From UBA4582 sp013204195 (lineage in GTDB: Bacteria; Pseudomonadota; Gammaproteobacteria; Pseudomonadales; Azotimanducaceae): a stretch of 64,000 bases of DNA. A program made the translations under genes and the position numbers. The notes under the pieces were generated by a model, which was given only the letters and a program-made list of their open reading frames with translations, was not told where the DNA came from and ran no database searches. Position 1 is the stretch's first letter. Every line of letters begins with the position of its first letter. Location: NCBI GenBank assembly GCA_963925735.1, contig CAWUUH010000001.1, positions 1 through 64,000 on the forward strand, written 5' to 3'. Of this stretch, positions 15,765-24,389 are shown piece after piece.

Positions 15765-17456
15765 ATGACAATAGCGATGCCAGATAAACCCTTGAGCCGT
15801 GCCGATGCGCTTAAACAATTAACCGCGCCGGGTCAGCCGTTTGCAATGCAGTTGGTGGATATTGGTGGTAACCCTTGTCGCGTCTACGTTAACGCACCCA
15901 ATTCGTTACGAGAGTTGTTTGCGGAGAATCGCAGCGACGAGACATTTTTTGTCTATGAAGATGAGCGTTACAGTTTTGAAGATATGTATCAGCGAGCGGC
16001 CACCATCGCTGCGACACTGGTGAATGACTACGGCGTCGGTCGTGGTGATCGGATCGCGATCGCGATGCGCAACTATCCGGAATGGATCATGGCGTTCACG
16101 GCGATCACCTCGATCGGTGCGATTGCCGTGGCGATGAACGCTTTATGGGGTCCAGAAGAAATGGCTTATGGTTTGAGCCATAGTGGCGCGCGACTCGTTT
16201 TTGCCGATCAGGAGCGGGTCGACCGACTGGCACGCTGCGAGCCGTCGTTGAATATCGATATTATCGGGGTTCGCCTGAAAGAACCGGTGGCGTCCGGCGT
16301 GCGTTTGATTTCCGATATTCTGGCCACGCCCGCGGCGATGCCCACGGCTGAGATTGACCCGGATGAGGATACGCTAATACTGTACACCTCAGGATCCACC
16401 GGTCATCCCAAAGGGGCTGTGTCGAGCCACAGGGCGGTGATATCGGCCCTGTTGTCCTGGGAAATCGATGCCGCCGCCAGTGCGCTGATCAACAACACCG
16501 AGCCGCTGGTGTTGCCTTATCAAATAGCCACTCTGTTGGGTGTGCCCTTGTTTCATGTGGCGGGATCTCATGCGGTATATCTGTCTTGCTATCGCAGCCA
16601 GCGCAAGCTGGTGGGTATGTACAAGTGGGATGTGGAGACCGCAGCCGAGCTGATCGAGCGGGAACAGATCGCCAGCTTCGTGGCGCCTGCAGCGATGACC
16701 GGTGACCTCGTAGAGGCAGCGCTGAGAACCCAACGTGATTTGAGTTCCCTGCTGGTCGTCGGCGGTGGCGGCGCGCCACGAGCGCCAGATCAGGTCAAGC
16801 GTATTGCAACCACCTTTAAACAAGCCATTCCGAATACGGGCTGGGGGATGACGGAGACGAATGCTATCGGCACGGGTATTTCTGGCCAAGACTACCTTGA
16901 TCGTCCGAGCAGCTCCGGTCGAGTCGCCGCCGTGCTTGATGTCGCGATCATGGACGAGGCTGGTAATCACTTGCCCCAAGGCCAACGCGGCGAATTAATG
17001 GTACGTGGCACTTCGATGATTCGAGGTTATTGGGATAATCCTGCGGCAAACGCGAGTTCCTTCACGGATGGCTGGTTTCATACGGGCGATGTGGCTTATC
17101 TGGATGAAGAAGACTTCGTGTTTATCGTCGACAGGCTCAAACAACTGATTATTCGCGGGGGCGAGAATATTGGCTGTGGCGAGGTTGAGGCCGCGCTGTT
17201 GAATCATCCGGATGTGATTGAGGCGTCAGTCTATGGTGTTCCGGATGAGCGGCTTGGTGAAGAGATTGGGGCGACGGTCTACGTGCGGCAAGCGGTTGAT
17301 GAGGAGGCGCTGCGGGGCTTCCTGGTGGATCACCTAGCGCGGTTCAAGATCCCGCGCTATATCTCGTCAACTTTTGCGGTGTTGCCTCGTATCGCATCTG
17401 GCAAGATCGACAAAATTGAGCTGCGAGCCAAGCATGGCAAGGCGCTGGGTCTTTGA
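15765..17456 (+). CDS. AMP-forming acyl-CoA ligase
   Basis: A 563-residue adenylate-forming enzyme that would activate a carboxylic acid with ATP and CoA. The P-loop-like A3 motif is LYTSGSTGHPKGAVS (about 206-220). The A5 motif is GWGMTETNA. A7/A8 is HTGDVAYLDEEDF with VDRLKQLIIRGGENI. The A10 lysine is in IASGKIDK. The length and motif set fit medium/long-chain or aryl acid CoA ligases. Its place next to a crotonase and near an acyl-CoA dehydrogenase suggests it starts a degradative pathway. The substrate cannot be inferred. Confidence 0.92.
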   Translation: MTIAMPDKPLSRADALKQLTAPGQPFAMQLVDIGGNPCRVYVNAPNSLRELFAENRSDETFFVYEDERYSFEDMYQRAATIAATLVNDYGVGRGDRIAIAMRNYPEWIMAFTAITSIGAIAVAMNALWGPEEMAYGLSHSGARLVFADQERVDRLARCEPSLNIDIIGVRLKEPVASGVRLISDILATPAAMPTAEIDPDEDTLILYTSGSTGHPKGAVSSHRAVISALLSWEIDAAASALINNTEPLVLPYQIATLLGVPLFHVAGSHAVYLSCYRSQRKLVGMYKWDVETAAELIEREQIASFVAPAAMTGDLVEAALRTQRDLSSLLVVGGGGAPRAPDQVKRIATTFKQAIPNTGWGMTETNAIGTGISGQDYLDRPSSSGRVAAVLDVAIMDEAGNHLPQGQRGELMVRGTSMIRGYWDNPAANASSFTDGWFHTGDVAYLDEEDFVFIVDRLKQLIIRGGENIGCGEVEAALLNHPDVIEASVYGVPDERLGEEIGATVYVRQAVDEEALRGFLVDHLARFKIPRYISSTFAVLPRIASGKIDKIELRAKHGKALGL

Positions 17457-17487
17457 GGCGGGCGTCTTTGGAATGCGAGGCCTTTAG

Positions 17488-17507
17488 GCGCCTAGATCAT
17501 TAGGCGC
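17488..17507. terminator. Bidirectional hairpin between convergent genes
   Basis: GCGCCTA and TAGGCGC form a perfect 7-bp stem around GATCAT between the stops of the acyl-CoA ligase and the Nudix gene. The convergent position supports a terminator, though no long T-run is visible on either strand. Confidence 0.5.
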
Positions 17508-17544
17508 TGATCTGTTTGCGGCGATTAACGGCTGTGTGATGGGC

Positions 17545-18180
17545 TTACTTCCAGGCGAAAACCGGCTGGTCGAAATGCTTCACTCGCGTGGCTTTGCCCT
17601 GCAGTGCGACTTCTCGAAACTGGTAGAGCACGGCAGCGGTGGGTGAATAGATGCGATCGTCCAGGTAATTCATGGATAAGACGGGTCTGTCGCTCTCGGG
17701 AATGTTTTCCAGATTTGGCGAATCTGAACGCATGAGTTCCGAGAATGTGAAGGCATGGATGGATTCAACTTCGTCAGGATTTGGCATGAGATTAGCGTCC
17801 TCGATATCGGTCCAGACAATCACCGGCGTAATGATGAAGCCGGAACGCGTCACATAATCATCTAGGGTGCCGAGTACCGCTGATGCGTCGAGATCCAGAT
17901 TGACTTCTTCTGCAAGCTCACGCAACGCGGCACCGGTGGCTGTCTCGCCGGCGTCGATGCGGCCGCCAGGTAATGCCCATTGACCGCCATGGTCCCGCAG
18001 TCGAGGCGCACGGCGGGTGACGATCACGGCGCCCTGATCTTCGTGGCGGAAGATCGCCAGTGCAACAGCGGCGCTGCGCAAGGCGAGCTCGGCATGCCGT
18101 CGATCCTGAAAGGCGTCGACGTTACCCGCGATGCGTGCGCGCAGGCGAGAGGTGAAACTAAAATCTTCGATGGGATGCAT
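17545..18180 (-). CDS. Nudix hydrolase, CoA-pyrophosphatase-like
   Basis: A 211-residue Nudix domain protein. The Nudix box reads G-x5-E-x7-REL-x-EE-V-N-L (GGRIDAGETATGAALRELAE), so the catalytic RE and EE are intact but the usual Gly near the end is Asn. The N-terminal extension (residues 1-40) and the block just upstream of the box (RLRDHGGQWALPGG) fit the CoA/acyl-CoA diphosphatase branch. A CoA-ester role would fit its position beside a ligase cluster, but it is convergent, not co-transcribed. Confidence 0.85.
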   Translation of the reverse strand: MHPIEDFSFTSRLRARIAGNVDAFQDRRHAELALRSAAVALAIFRHEDQGAVIVTRRAPRLRDHGGQWALPGGRIDAGETATGAALRELAEEVNLDLDASAVLGTLDDYVTRSGFIITPVIVWTDIEDANLMPNPDEVESIHAFTFSELMRSDSPNLENIPESDRPVLSMNYLDDRIYSPTAAVLYQFREVALQGKATRVKHFDQPVFAWK

Positions 18181-18254
18181 GGCGTGAGGTTAACTCGAAA
18201 GCCGATGCCTGTAAAACACACCCCTGAATGTCTCGTCGAGGCCTAACTATCTAT

Positions 18255-18290
18255 GTGCTGCTGGATCGTGCTGCTGGATCGCGCTGCTGG
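18255..18290. repeat. 13-bp tandem repeat
   Basis: GTGCTGCTGGATC occurs twice in tandem (18255-18267 and 18268-18280), followed by a partial third copy GCGCTGCTGG. It lies in the 400-base region between the Nudix and wax-ester synthase genes, which holds no convincing gene. Confidence 0.85.
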
Positions 18291-18432
18291 TTGGCGCGAC
18301 GCGACCAATGGCTATAGAAAGCCAGAATACGGTGCTAAAGTGGTGGTCGGTTGATGGCCGAAGCAAAGGCCAGTGTTGATGCCGTGGTGATAGCGCAGGA
18401 GTAACGTTATCCGTGTGCGGCTTTGCGGCTTT

Positions 18433-18464
18433 GAGATAGTGAGATAGTGAGATAGTGAAATATG
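18433..18464. repeat. 8-bp tandem repeat
   Basis: GAGATAGT occurs three times in tandem (18433-18456) followed by the variant GAAATATG. It lies about 120 bases before the wax-ester synthase start, where copy-number change could alter promoter spacing. Confidence 0.85.
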
Positions 18465-18579
18465 CCTAAGGCTCGATTGCCTGAGTGTCTGGCTTCGAAC
18501 CATTAATATTTTTTGTCGGCGGGGCAATTCGTCAACGAAACACATGGCGGTTTAGTGTTGTTTATACTTGGAGCATATT

Positions 18580-20034
18580 ATGCGACTGACACCGACTGAT
18601 GCAGCATTCATTTATATGGAGTCCGCCAGCGGCCCCATGCACATCTCATCGGTCTACGTGCTTGATGGCGAGCTGACTTACGACCAACTGCTGACACGCT
18701 TTGAAAAACGAATTCACCTGATTCCTGCCTATCGGCGGAAGCTGCAGCTGGTGCCGCTGAGTCTTGGCCATCCGGTTTGGGTCGATGACCCCGAGTTTGA
18801 TTTGACCCATCACGTCATTCATCACCAGGCCCCTGCGGGTAGCACCCTGGAGGAGGCGATGGATATTGCCGTGACGTTGAATGAGCCAATGCTGGATCGA
18901 AGCCGGCCGTTGTGGAAAATGATCTTGATTGAGGGTGTGCCCGGCCAGACATTGTTGTTACAGATGACTCACCACGCGATGATTGACGGTGCTTCGGGCA
19001 TTGAATTAACCATGGTGCTATACGATCTCGATCCCCGCGCCGGCGAACCCGTGCCTCCCAATGAGCCGTGGATACCCGAATCCATACCCACGGCTGCACA
19101 GTTGATGAGTGATGCCATTGCGGAAAATATGCGCCACTTCGATACCGACAACCCCATGCAACTGTTGGCCCGCGCAGTCAATAACGCCAAGATGCTAGCG
19201 AAAGCTGCGGAGGTTATGGGCCGTTTTGTACAATTGCCGGTGATAACGGCCCCATTTAATGCCGGTGCCGTGGGGCCTCAGCGTAAAGTCGGTTGGATGC
19301 AAAAGCCATTTGCTGACATTCGAAATATTCGGAAACACCTTGGCGGCACCATCAATGATATTGTGTTGGTGGTGGTGTCTGAAGCGGTAGCGCGATATTT
19401 GCAGTCTCACGATGAGCACGTAGATGGGGAGTATATGCGCATTATGTGTCCTGTGAATGTTCGAACCGAAAGTCAGGAAGGTGCCTTGGGGAATCAGGTG
19501 TCTGCGATTTTTCCGCGTCTGTCGGCTCAGCCGATGGATTGCCTGCAACGCTTGAACGCGGTAGTTGCAGAAACCGAACGCATCAAGCGCGACGAAGAAG
19601 CACAAGCATTAACTGTGATGCAAGACAGTATGCCAAATATACCACCTGTAGCCATGTTGGCGTCCCAATTGATTGGTACGCCCCTCGATCCGACCGTTTT
19701 TGCCTCGCGCTTTCTAGCCCCGGTGATACCCAGTGTGGGTGGTTATCGGCCGCCGCACCTGGGCTATAATTTCACCTGCACCAATGTCCCTGGTGTCCAG
19801 GTGCCCCAGTATATGTGTGGCTATGAGGTAACCGATACTATTGGGCTATTGGTGCTCAATGGCAATGTGGGATTTAGTATCACTATATTGAGTTACAACA
19901 AAAAGCTCTTCTTTAGTTTTATTTGTGAACCAAGGCTGCTGCCCGATCTGGATCACATCGTTACTGCGGCTGACGATGTTTTTCAGGAGCTGTTAGCGGC
20001 GGCTGCGACAAAGGGTCAATTACGCCAGGGTTAA
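18580..20034 (+). CDS. Wax ester synthase/acyl-CoA:diacylglycerol acyltransferase (WS/DGAT)
   Basis: A 484-residue acyltransferase that makes wax esters or triacylglycerol from acyl-CoA as storage lipid. The catalytic HHxxxDG motif is HHAMIDG at residues 131-137. The PLW motif is at about 110-112, the N-terminal block is MRLTPTDAAFIYMES, and TINDIVLVVVSEAV is the conserved ND block. The ATG at 18580 begins the conserved N-terminus; the TTG 12 bases upstream is less likely. The GNAT gene starts 25 bases later, so the two probably share a transcript. Confidence 0.93.
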   Translation: MRLTPTDAAFIYMESASGPMHISSVYVLDGELTYDQLLTRFEKRIHLIPAYRRKLQLVPLSLGHPVWVDDPEFDLTHHVIHHQAPAGSTLEEAMDIAVTLNEPMLDRSRPLWKMILIEGVPGQTLLLQMTHHAMIDGASGIELTMVLYDLDPRAGEPVPPNEPWIPESIPTAAQLMSDAIAENMRHFDTDNPMQLLARAVNNAKMLAKAAEVMGRFVQLPVITAPFNAGAVGPQRKVGWMQKPFADIRNIRKHLGGTINDIVLVVVSEAVARYLQSHDEHVDGEYMRIMCPVNVRTESQEGALGNQVSAIFPRLSAQPMDCLQRLNAVVAETERIKRDEEAQALTVMQDSMPNIPPVAMLASQLIGTPLDPTVFASRFLAPVIPSVGGYRPPHLGYNFTCTNVPGVQVPQYMCGYEVTDTIGLLVLNGNVGFSITILSYNKKLFFSFICEPRLLPDLDHIVTAADDVFQELLAAAATKGQLRQG

Positions 20035-20059
20035 AGCAACCCGTGGCACTGGAGAAATA

Positions 20060-20644
20060 ATGACTGATTTAATCAACAACTATCCGAAGTCTATTACGTT
20101 AGTCGATGGTGCCAAAGTCGAAATACGTTATATGACGCCTGCCGATCGCGATGCAGTGCTTGCCTTTGCGCGAGGCCTGGCAGAAGCGGATATGCTGTTT
20201 TTGCGGGTTGATATTACCCAGTCCGAAGTGGTCGACAACTGGATGCGGAATTTACAAGCAGAGATAACCACCACGCTGGGAGCCTACGATAAGGAAGGCC
20301 TGATCGGCTACGCGAGTGTGCATAAAAACCCGGCGCCATGGACTCGGCGGGTGGGAGAGTTGCGGGTCAACGTGAATCAAGCTTACCGGGCTCGCGGACT
20401 GGGCAAGAACCTGACTTCAGAAATTTTCAGCGTTGCTCGAGGGCTCGGGCTTAAAAAATTGATGGCGAATATGACCGCCGACCAACATGGCGCCCAAGCG
20501 GCATTTCGGCGCCTGGGTTTTGTTCCGGAAGCTGTTTTGGCCGACTATGTGGAAGATCGAAGAGGGATGTCGAGGGATCTGGTCATCATGTCCTTTGACA
20601 TTAATGGTCATTCCGACAGTATTGCAGATCCTGTTCGAATCTAA
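20060..20644 (+). CDS. GNAT-family N-acetyltransferase
   Basis: A 194-residue acetyltransferase. The acetyl-CoA pyrophosphate loop appears as V-N-Q-A-Y-R-A-R-G-L-G-K-N-L (R/Q-x-x-G-x-G type). The strand-helix after it (FRRLGFVPEAVLADYVEDRRG) matches the GNAT C-terminal motif B. GGAGA precedes the ATG. It follows the WS/DGAT gene by 25 bases. The acceptor may be a protein amine or small molecule; nothing in the sequence decides it. Confidence 0.85.
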   Translation: MTDLINNYPKSITLVDGAKVEIRYMTPADRDAVLAFARGLAEADMLFLRVDITQSEVVDNWMRNLQAEITTTLGAYDKEGLIGYASVHKNPAPWTRRVGELRVNVNQAYRARGLGKNLTSEIFSVARGLGLKKLMANMTADQHGAQAAFRRLGFVPEAVLADYVEDRRGMSRDLVIMSFDINGHSDSIADPVRI

Positions 20645-20776
20645 GCCTTTTAGGTTTGGGGCAATAGACTCGGCTTGGCTTGCGCCGATGCGAATTTGAT
20701 CGAGAGGCTAGTCACTCCTGAGAATGTCAGAGTCTAATGGGCCCATCGTCGTGGATTAGTGGCAGGCTCAGTAATT

Positions 20777-21598
20777 CTAGCGATACTCCACCTGAGCATC
20801 ACGATGGACCATATGTAAGGTCATGCCGCTGCGTGCGAGTTCTTGTTTGCGCCAGCGTGCTGTCTGTGACTTGCGCGCGAATTTAGCCCGTTGGCGGCCC
20901 CACCAATTGAGTCCCAGTTTGGCATACAAATAGCGATGATCACCGAATTTCGTGATGCCCTGTTCGCGCTTCATGGCAGACTGGGTGATAGAGCCAAAAT
21001 GATGCATGAGGGCGGCGCCGACGCAGCCGACCTTGAGCCCGTGGCGAGTGCAGCGAGCAAGAAATTCCGCATCCTCGCGACCAAAGAGCAATCGATCAGT
21101 ATCGATGAAACCGATCTTTTGAAACACTTCGCGCCGAACCGAAAAGCACACGCCGTGGAACCAGCCGACGCGTACCGTGTTTTGCATAGTCTGCAGAAAG
21201 GTTTGCGTGAATTCATTGAGGTCGTAATCAAGTTCAAATTCCACCATCGATGGGCTGACCACATCCAGGTCGTATTTCTCAGCGGCCGCAATTTGCGCCT
21301 CGATAAAATTGTGAGTGCAAATGATGTCGTTGTTCAGCAGCACAACCCAATCACTGGACGACAGCAGGGCGCCCTGAGTCCAGGCGCCGCCGCATCCCAG
21401 GTTGACCGGATTGATCACGGACCGAATGTCACTGCGAGTCGCCAGCCAATTGGGCGTGTCGTCAGTACTGCCGTTATCAATGATCAGCAATGACGCGGCT
21501 GGTACGCCATGATCGATCAAGCTCTGAACGCATTGTTGCGTATAGTGCAGCTGATTGAGCACGGGAATCACGATAGTATAATTGATGTTGCTAGTCAT
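20777..21598 (-). CDS. Family 2 glycosyltransferase
   Basis: A 273-residue GT-A-fold transferase. YTIVIPVLNQLHYTQQCVQSL is the nucleotide-sugar binding N-terminus. LIIDNGSTDDTP and LLNNDI are the first Asp and the DxD-equivalent (NND). FGREDAEF supplies the acid near the acceptor site, and the tail is basic. It has no membrane segments. The ATG at 21598 starts the first strand; the longer frame adds unrelated residues. It follows rlmG by 79 bases on the same strand. It likely decorates a surface glycan, but no polysaccharide cluster is present. Confidence 0.86.
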   Translation of the reverse strand: MTSNINYTIVIPVLNQLHYTQQCVQSLIDHGVPAASLLIIDNGSTDDTPNWLATRSDIRSVINPVNLGCGGAWTQGALLSSSDWVVLLNNDIICTHNFIEAQIAAAEKYDLDVVSPSMVEFELDYDLNEFTQTFLQTMQNTVRVGWFHGVCFSVRREVFQKIGFIDTDRLLFGREDAEFLARCTRHGLKVGCVGAALMHHFGSITQSAMKREQGITKFGDHRYLYAKLGLNWWGRQRAKFARKSQTARWRKQELARSGMTLHMVHRDAQVEYR

Positions 21599-21676
21599 AG
21601 TTCTGTTCTCAAGAGCGCCACGCCAGCGGGATAACATTGTTTGGTCGTTTGCTGATCAAAATGCGCCTGTAGGTTA

Positions 21677-22810
21677 TCAATTATGTCTTGCCCGAAAAAG
21701 CACAAATTTACTGTTCGAGGCCAGCAATTCCAAGTCAGAAAACCAGCGTTTGAGCTTCATATGATAACTCAGGTGGCGATTGCCCACGACCCACAATTCT
21801 CCGTCTTGGCGCAAGACATGGGCGGCGTCCTGAAACATGGCTAGGGCCACTGTATCGCCGACAGCATGACTTTGATGAAAAGGTGGGTTGCAGAGAATCA
21901 GGTCGGCTGAATTGTGGGCGAAGCCGGAAAGACCATCGCCCAGATAAAAACGCCCGCGCTCAAGCGACTGGTTTATTTGCGTAAAATTGTCCCGTGCAGA
22001 TTCGATGGCCATATAAGATTCGTCAACGAAATGCACATTGGCTTCTGTGTTGCTTGCGCCGGCGGTTAACCCGAGAATGCCGTTACCACAACCTAGATCG
22101 ATAATCTCATGTTGGTGAGGCTTGAGGGCCAAGTGTTCGAGCATGAACCGCGTGCCGATATCGAGTTTCTGGCGAGAAAAAACATTGGCATGGTTGCTAA
22201 TATTGAACGGTGTCCCGACGTGCGGCCAGCGCGTAGGGTAAGGGTTGTCAGCACGAGGTAAATTGTTATCAACCGTGACCTCTATCAATTGGGCTTTTTT
22301 TCGTGCCGGGCCGGTCTGCGTCGGGCCAATAATACGTTCCAACATTTGCCAGACGGTGCGGGTCATTGCTTTCGCCATACCAGCTACAATCACGCGGCTG
22401 TCTGCGACTAACAAGGGCTTCAAGCGGCACAATTGATCCTCGAGCAGCGCCAGCGCCTTGGGTACCTTGATGATGGTGAGCTGGGGACAAAAGTCTGGTG
22501 TTGTGGTGCTAGGCAGGGAAATGACCTGCGCTGTACTGAGCTGATTAGTCGCAAGGTTTGCGCGCAAGCCTTCATGGCCAAGCCAGGAATCTGACCAATT
22601 CACCGGCGCTAACTTGTTCAGCGCGATTGAGAGCGCGCCGAAACTATCGTTGGCAATCAGCAGGCGCCCTGGGGCAGGAGGGCGCTCAGAGAGATGCTGA
22701 AGCACGTACTCGTCAGCTGCATCCCAGGCTCTTAGCAACTCTTTTTGACGTTGCGGAAAGCGTGATAAAGTCCATTCGCCTGAGGGCGCGCTCAGCAGTT
22801 TCTCAGTCAT
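21677..22810 (-). CDS. rlmG: 23S rRNA (guanine1835-N2)-methyltransferase RlmG
   Basis: A 377-residue SAM-dependent rRNA methyltransferase, matching E. coli RlmG (378) in length. WTLSRFPQRQKELLRAWDAADEYVL is shortened here; the segment LRAWDAADEYVLQHL is characteristic. The C-terminal catalytic domain has the SAM loop IDLGCGNGILGLTAG and the N2-guanine signature LILCNPPFHQ. The N-terminal half is the degenerate methyltransferase-like domain seen in RsmC/RlmG. This gene is largely restricted to gammaproteobacteria and helps place the organism. Confidence 0.9.
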   Translation of the reverse strand: MTEKLLSAPSGEWTLSRFPQRQKELLRAWDAADEYVLQHLSERPPAPGRLLIANDSFGALSIALNKLAPVNWSDSWLGHEGLRANLATNQLSTAQVISLPSTTTPDFCPQLTIIKVPKALALLEDQLCRLKPLLVADSRVIVAGMAKAMTRTVWQMLERIIGPTQTGPARKKAQLIEVTVDNNLPRADNPYPTRWPHVGTPFNISNHANVFSRQKLDIGTRFMLEHLALKPHQHEIIDLGCGNGILGLTAGASNTEANVHFVDESYMAIESARDNFTQINQSLERGRFYLGDGLSGFAHNSADLILCNPPFHQSHAVGDTVALAMFQDAAHVLRQDGELWVVGNRHLSYHMKLKRWFSDLELLASNSKFVLFRARHN

Positions 22811-22870
22811 AGATGATGTCTGCTGCGATAGAGTGTTACCAACATTTCAAAATATTGGAAGCGGTTAGGA

Positions 22871-23278
22871 TTACTCACTAGGATCCAGGCGAACAAAATA
22901 TCTGGGTGGAAAGCCGGTCAGCAGGCGAAAACCGAAGCCGGTTGGATTGTCCGTCGCGACGCGTTCGCGCTCGGCGCCCGTCACCGGCACGGCTCGATAA
23001 GCACGGGGTGCTTCAGCAGGGAGCGCGACCATAACCTCTGGGTTCTCGAGTGCCTGGTGGTACCAGGCGCGGGGCCAGTGATTTGCTGCCACATAAAGCT
23101 TGCCGTCGCTGAGTAGGCGGGCAATCACGCGGGCATGCGCCGCACCTTCTGCATCGGTGGTAGTGACCACAAGAGTGCTCTGGCTGCTGGGTTGGAAGTA
23201 ACCTATCGTGGATTCAAAGGCGACGATGACGGCGATATAAACCACCACCAGGATAGCTAAAATTTTTACCCCTTGCAT
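22871..23278 (-). CDS. Membrane-anchored nitroreductase/deazaflavin-like split-barrel protein
   Basis: A 135-residue protein with a single N-terminal membrane helix (ILAILVVVYIAVIVAF) and a C-terminal domain resembling the deazaflavin-dependent nitroreductase/PPOX split barrel: STLVVTTTDAEGAAHARVIARLLSDGKLYVAANHWPRAWYH, shown here in pieces as VVTTTDAEG and LYVAANHWPRAWYHQALENP. The ATG at 23278 has AGGAG six bases upstream; the ATG at 23284 touches that site and the longer frame is non-homologous. The cofactor (F420, FMN or none) is uncertain. It follows the alpha/beta hydrolase gene by about 108 bases. Confidence 0.68.
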   Translation of the reverse strand: MQGVKILAILVVVYIAVIVAFESTIGYFQPSSQSTLVVTTTDAEGAAHARVIARLLSDGKLYVAANHWPRAWYHQALENPEVMVALPAEAPRAYRAVPVTGAERERVATDNPTGFGFRLLTGFPPRYFVRLDPSE

Positions 23279-23386
23279 GCTCATCTCCTGAACTTGATCA
23301 TCGATAAATGGCAGTTTACGCAGAAGTTTGGAGTAATTCAGTATTTGTCTGCCCGCCGCGGTTGATGTCAGACCCACATGTGTCTT

Positions 23387-24199
23387 CTAGCCAGTGAGTC
23401 TTGCCAGTAAGGTGCGCGCATTGATGACGCCATGTTCCATAAAGTCATCCACCACCACTGCAAATTCATCAGGCACATCTCGAGGGACGCCGTGGCCGAC
23501 TCGGCTGAAGACGTGGAGGGTGCCATTGGGCAGTAACTGCCAGTCGTTGACGTTCGCCACGCAGAGTCCGTCGGCGGCGCCGGCAATGATCAGTGTGGGG
23601 GTTGTGAGTTCCGGTAGTCGATCGGTGACATTAAACTCACCCATGGAGTGCCATGAATCAACATAGTGTTTGTCAGAGACAGAACGGGCGCGGTCAACAC
23701 CGAGGATAATGTCGGCATCAGAGGCGCGAAGGCGGAGTAACTGCCGTTGTTGGATCATGGTGTCGCGACCCGTCGGTGCGGCACGGAGGGCCATGCCGGA
23801 CTCGAGTACCTTAGGGTCGGCGTGAATTCCGCCCGCGGGTATTGGTGCAACCAGTATTAGCTTGTTCAGTCGCGCCCCATGCTCAATCCCCAATTGATAA
23901 CCGACACCGCCCCCCATGCTGTGGCCAACATAGGTAAATTTTTCCAGTCCCAAAGCGTCAGCCATGGCGACAACATCACGGGCATACTGCGGTATGTTAT
24001 GCCCCTCAGCTGGATGTTCGCTGTCGCCAGCGCCTCGACAGTCCATGACGATACAGCGGTATTTGTGCTGTAGTCGCGGCGCTATTTCGTCAAGCCAGAC
24101 ATCATGAGCCCCGGTATAGCCGTGGTGGAATATAATTGGTTCGCCAGCACCCCGTTCGTCATAGAAGAGTTCAACGCCATTGATGATTTGTTTGGGCAT
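23387..24199 (-). CDS. Alpha/beta hydrolase
   Basis: A 270-residue cytoplasmic hydrolase of the alpha/beta fold. The oxyanion region is IIFHHGYTGAHDVW, the nucleophile elbow is GHSMGGG, the acid lies in LIIAGAADGL and the His in FSRVGHGVPRDVP. The set fits carboxylesterases, epoxide hydrolases and C-C hydrolases alike; no lid-specific feature decides. The gene precedes the split-barrel protein gene on the same strand. Confidence 0.88.
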   Translation of the reverse strand: MPKQIINGVELFYDERGAGEPIIFHHGYTGAHDVWLDEIAPRLQHKYRCIVMDCRGAGDSEHPAEGHNIPQYARDVVAMADALGLEKFTYVGHSMGGGVGYQLGIEHGARLNKLILVAPIPAGGIHADPKVLESGMALRAAPTGRDTMIQQRQLLRLRASDADIILGVDRARSVSDKHYVDSWHSMGEFNVTDRLPELTTPTLIIAGAADGLCVANVNDWQLLPNGTLHVFSRVGHGVPRDVPDEFAVVVDDFMEHGVINARTLLARLTG

Positions 24200-24389
24200 G
24201 AGCGAGTCTCGGGTAAATAGGTGGGTTTGAACATAGCAAATACCAGGGACTTTCGCGATATCAAGTGATCGATATTTTGGTCTGACAGTGTTGCAGAGGC
24301 GGTGACGTGGGCTCAGGGTGATAGTGGTTGTACCCTAGCGGGCGTTGAGGCATATTGATTGTCCGTTAATACCTGCCCCGAGAAGTCCT

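Noticed and set aside
20891..21493. A 200-codon plus-strand ORF over the glycosyltransferase gene
   Set aside because: Antisense to a gene with clear family motifs; it has no domain of its own.
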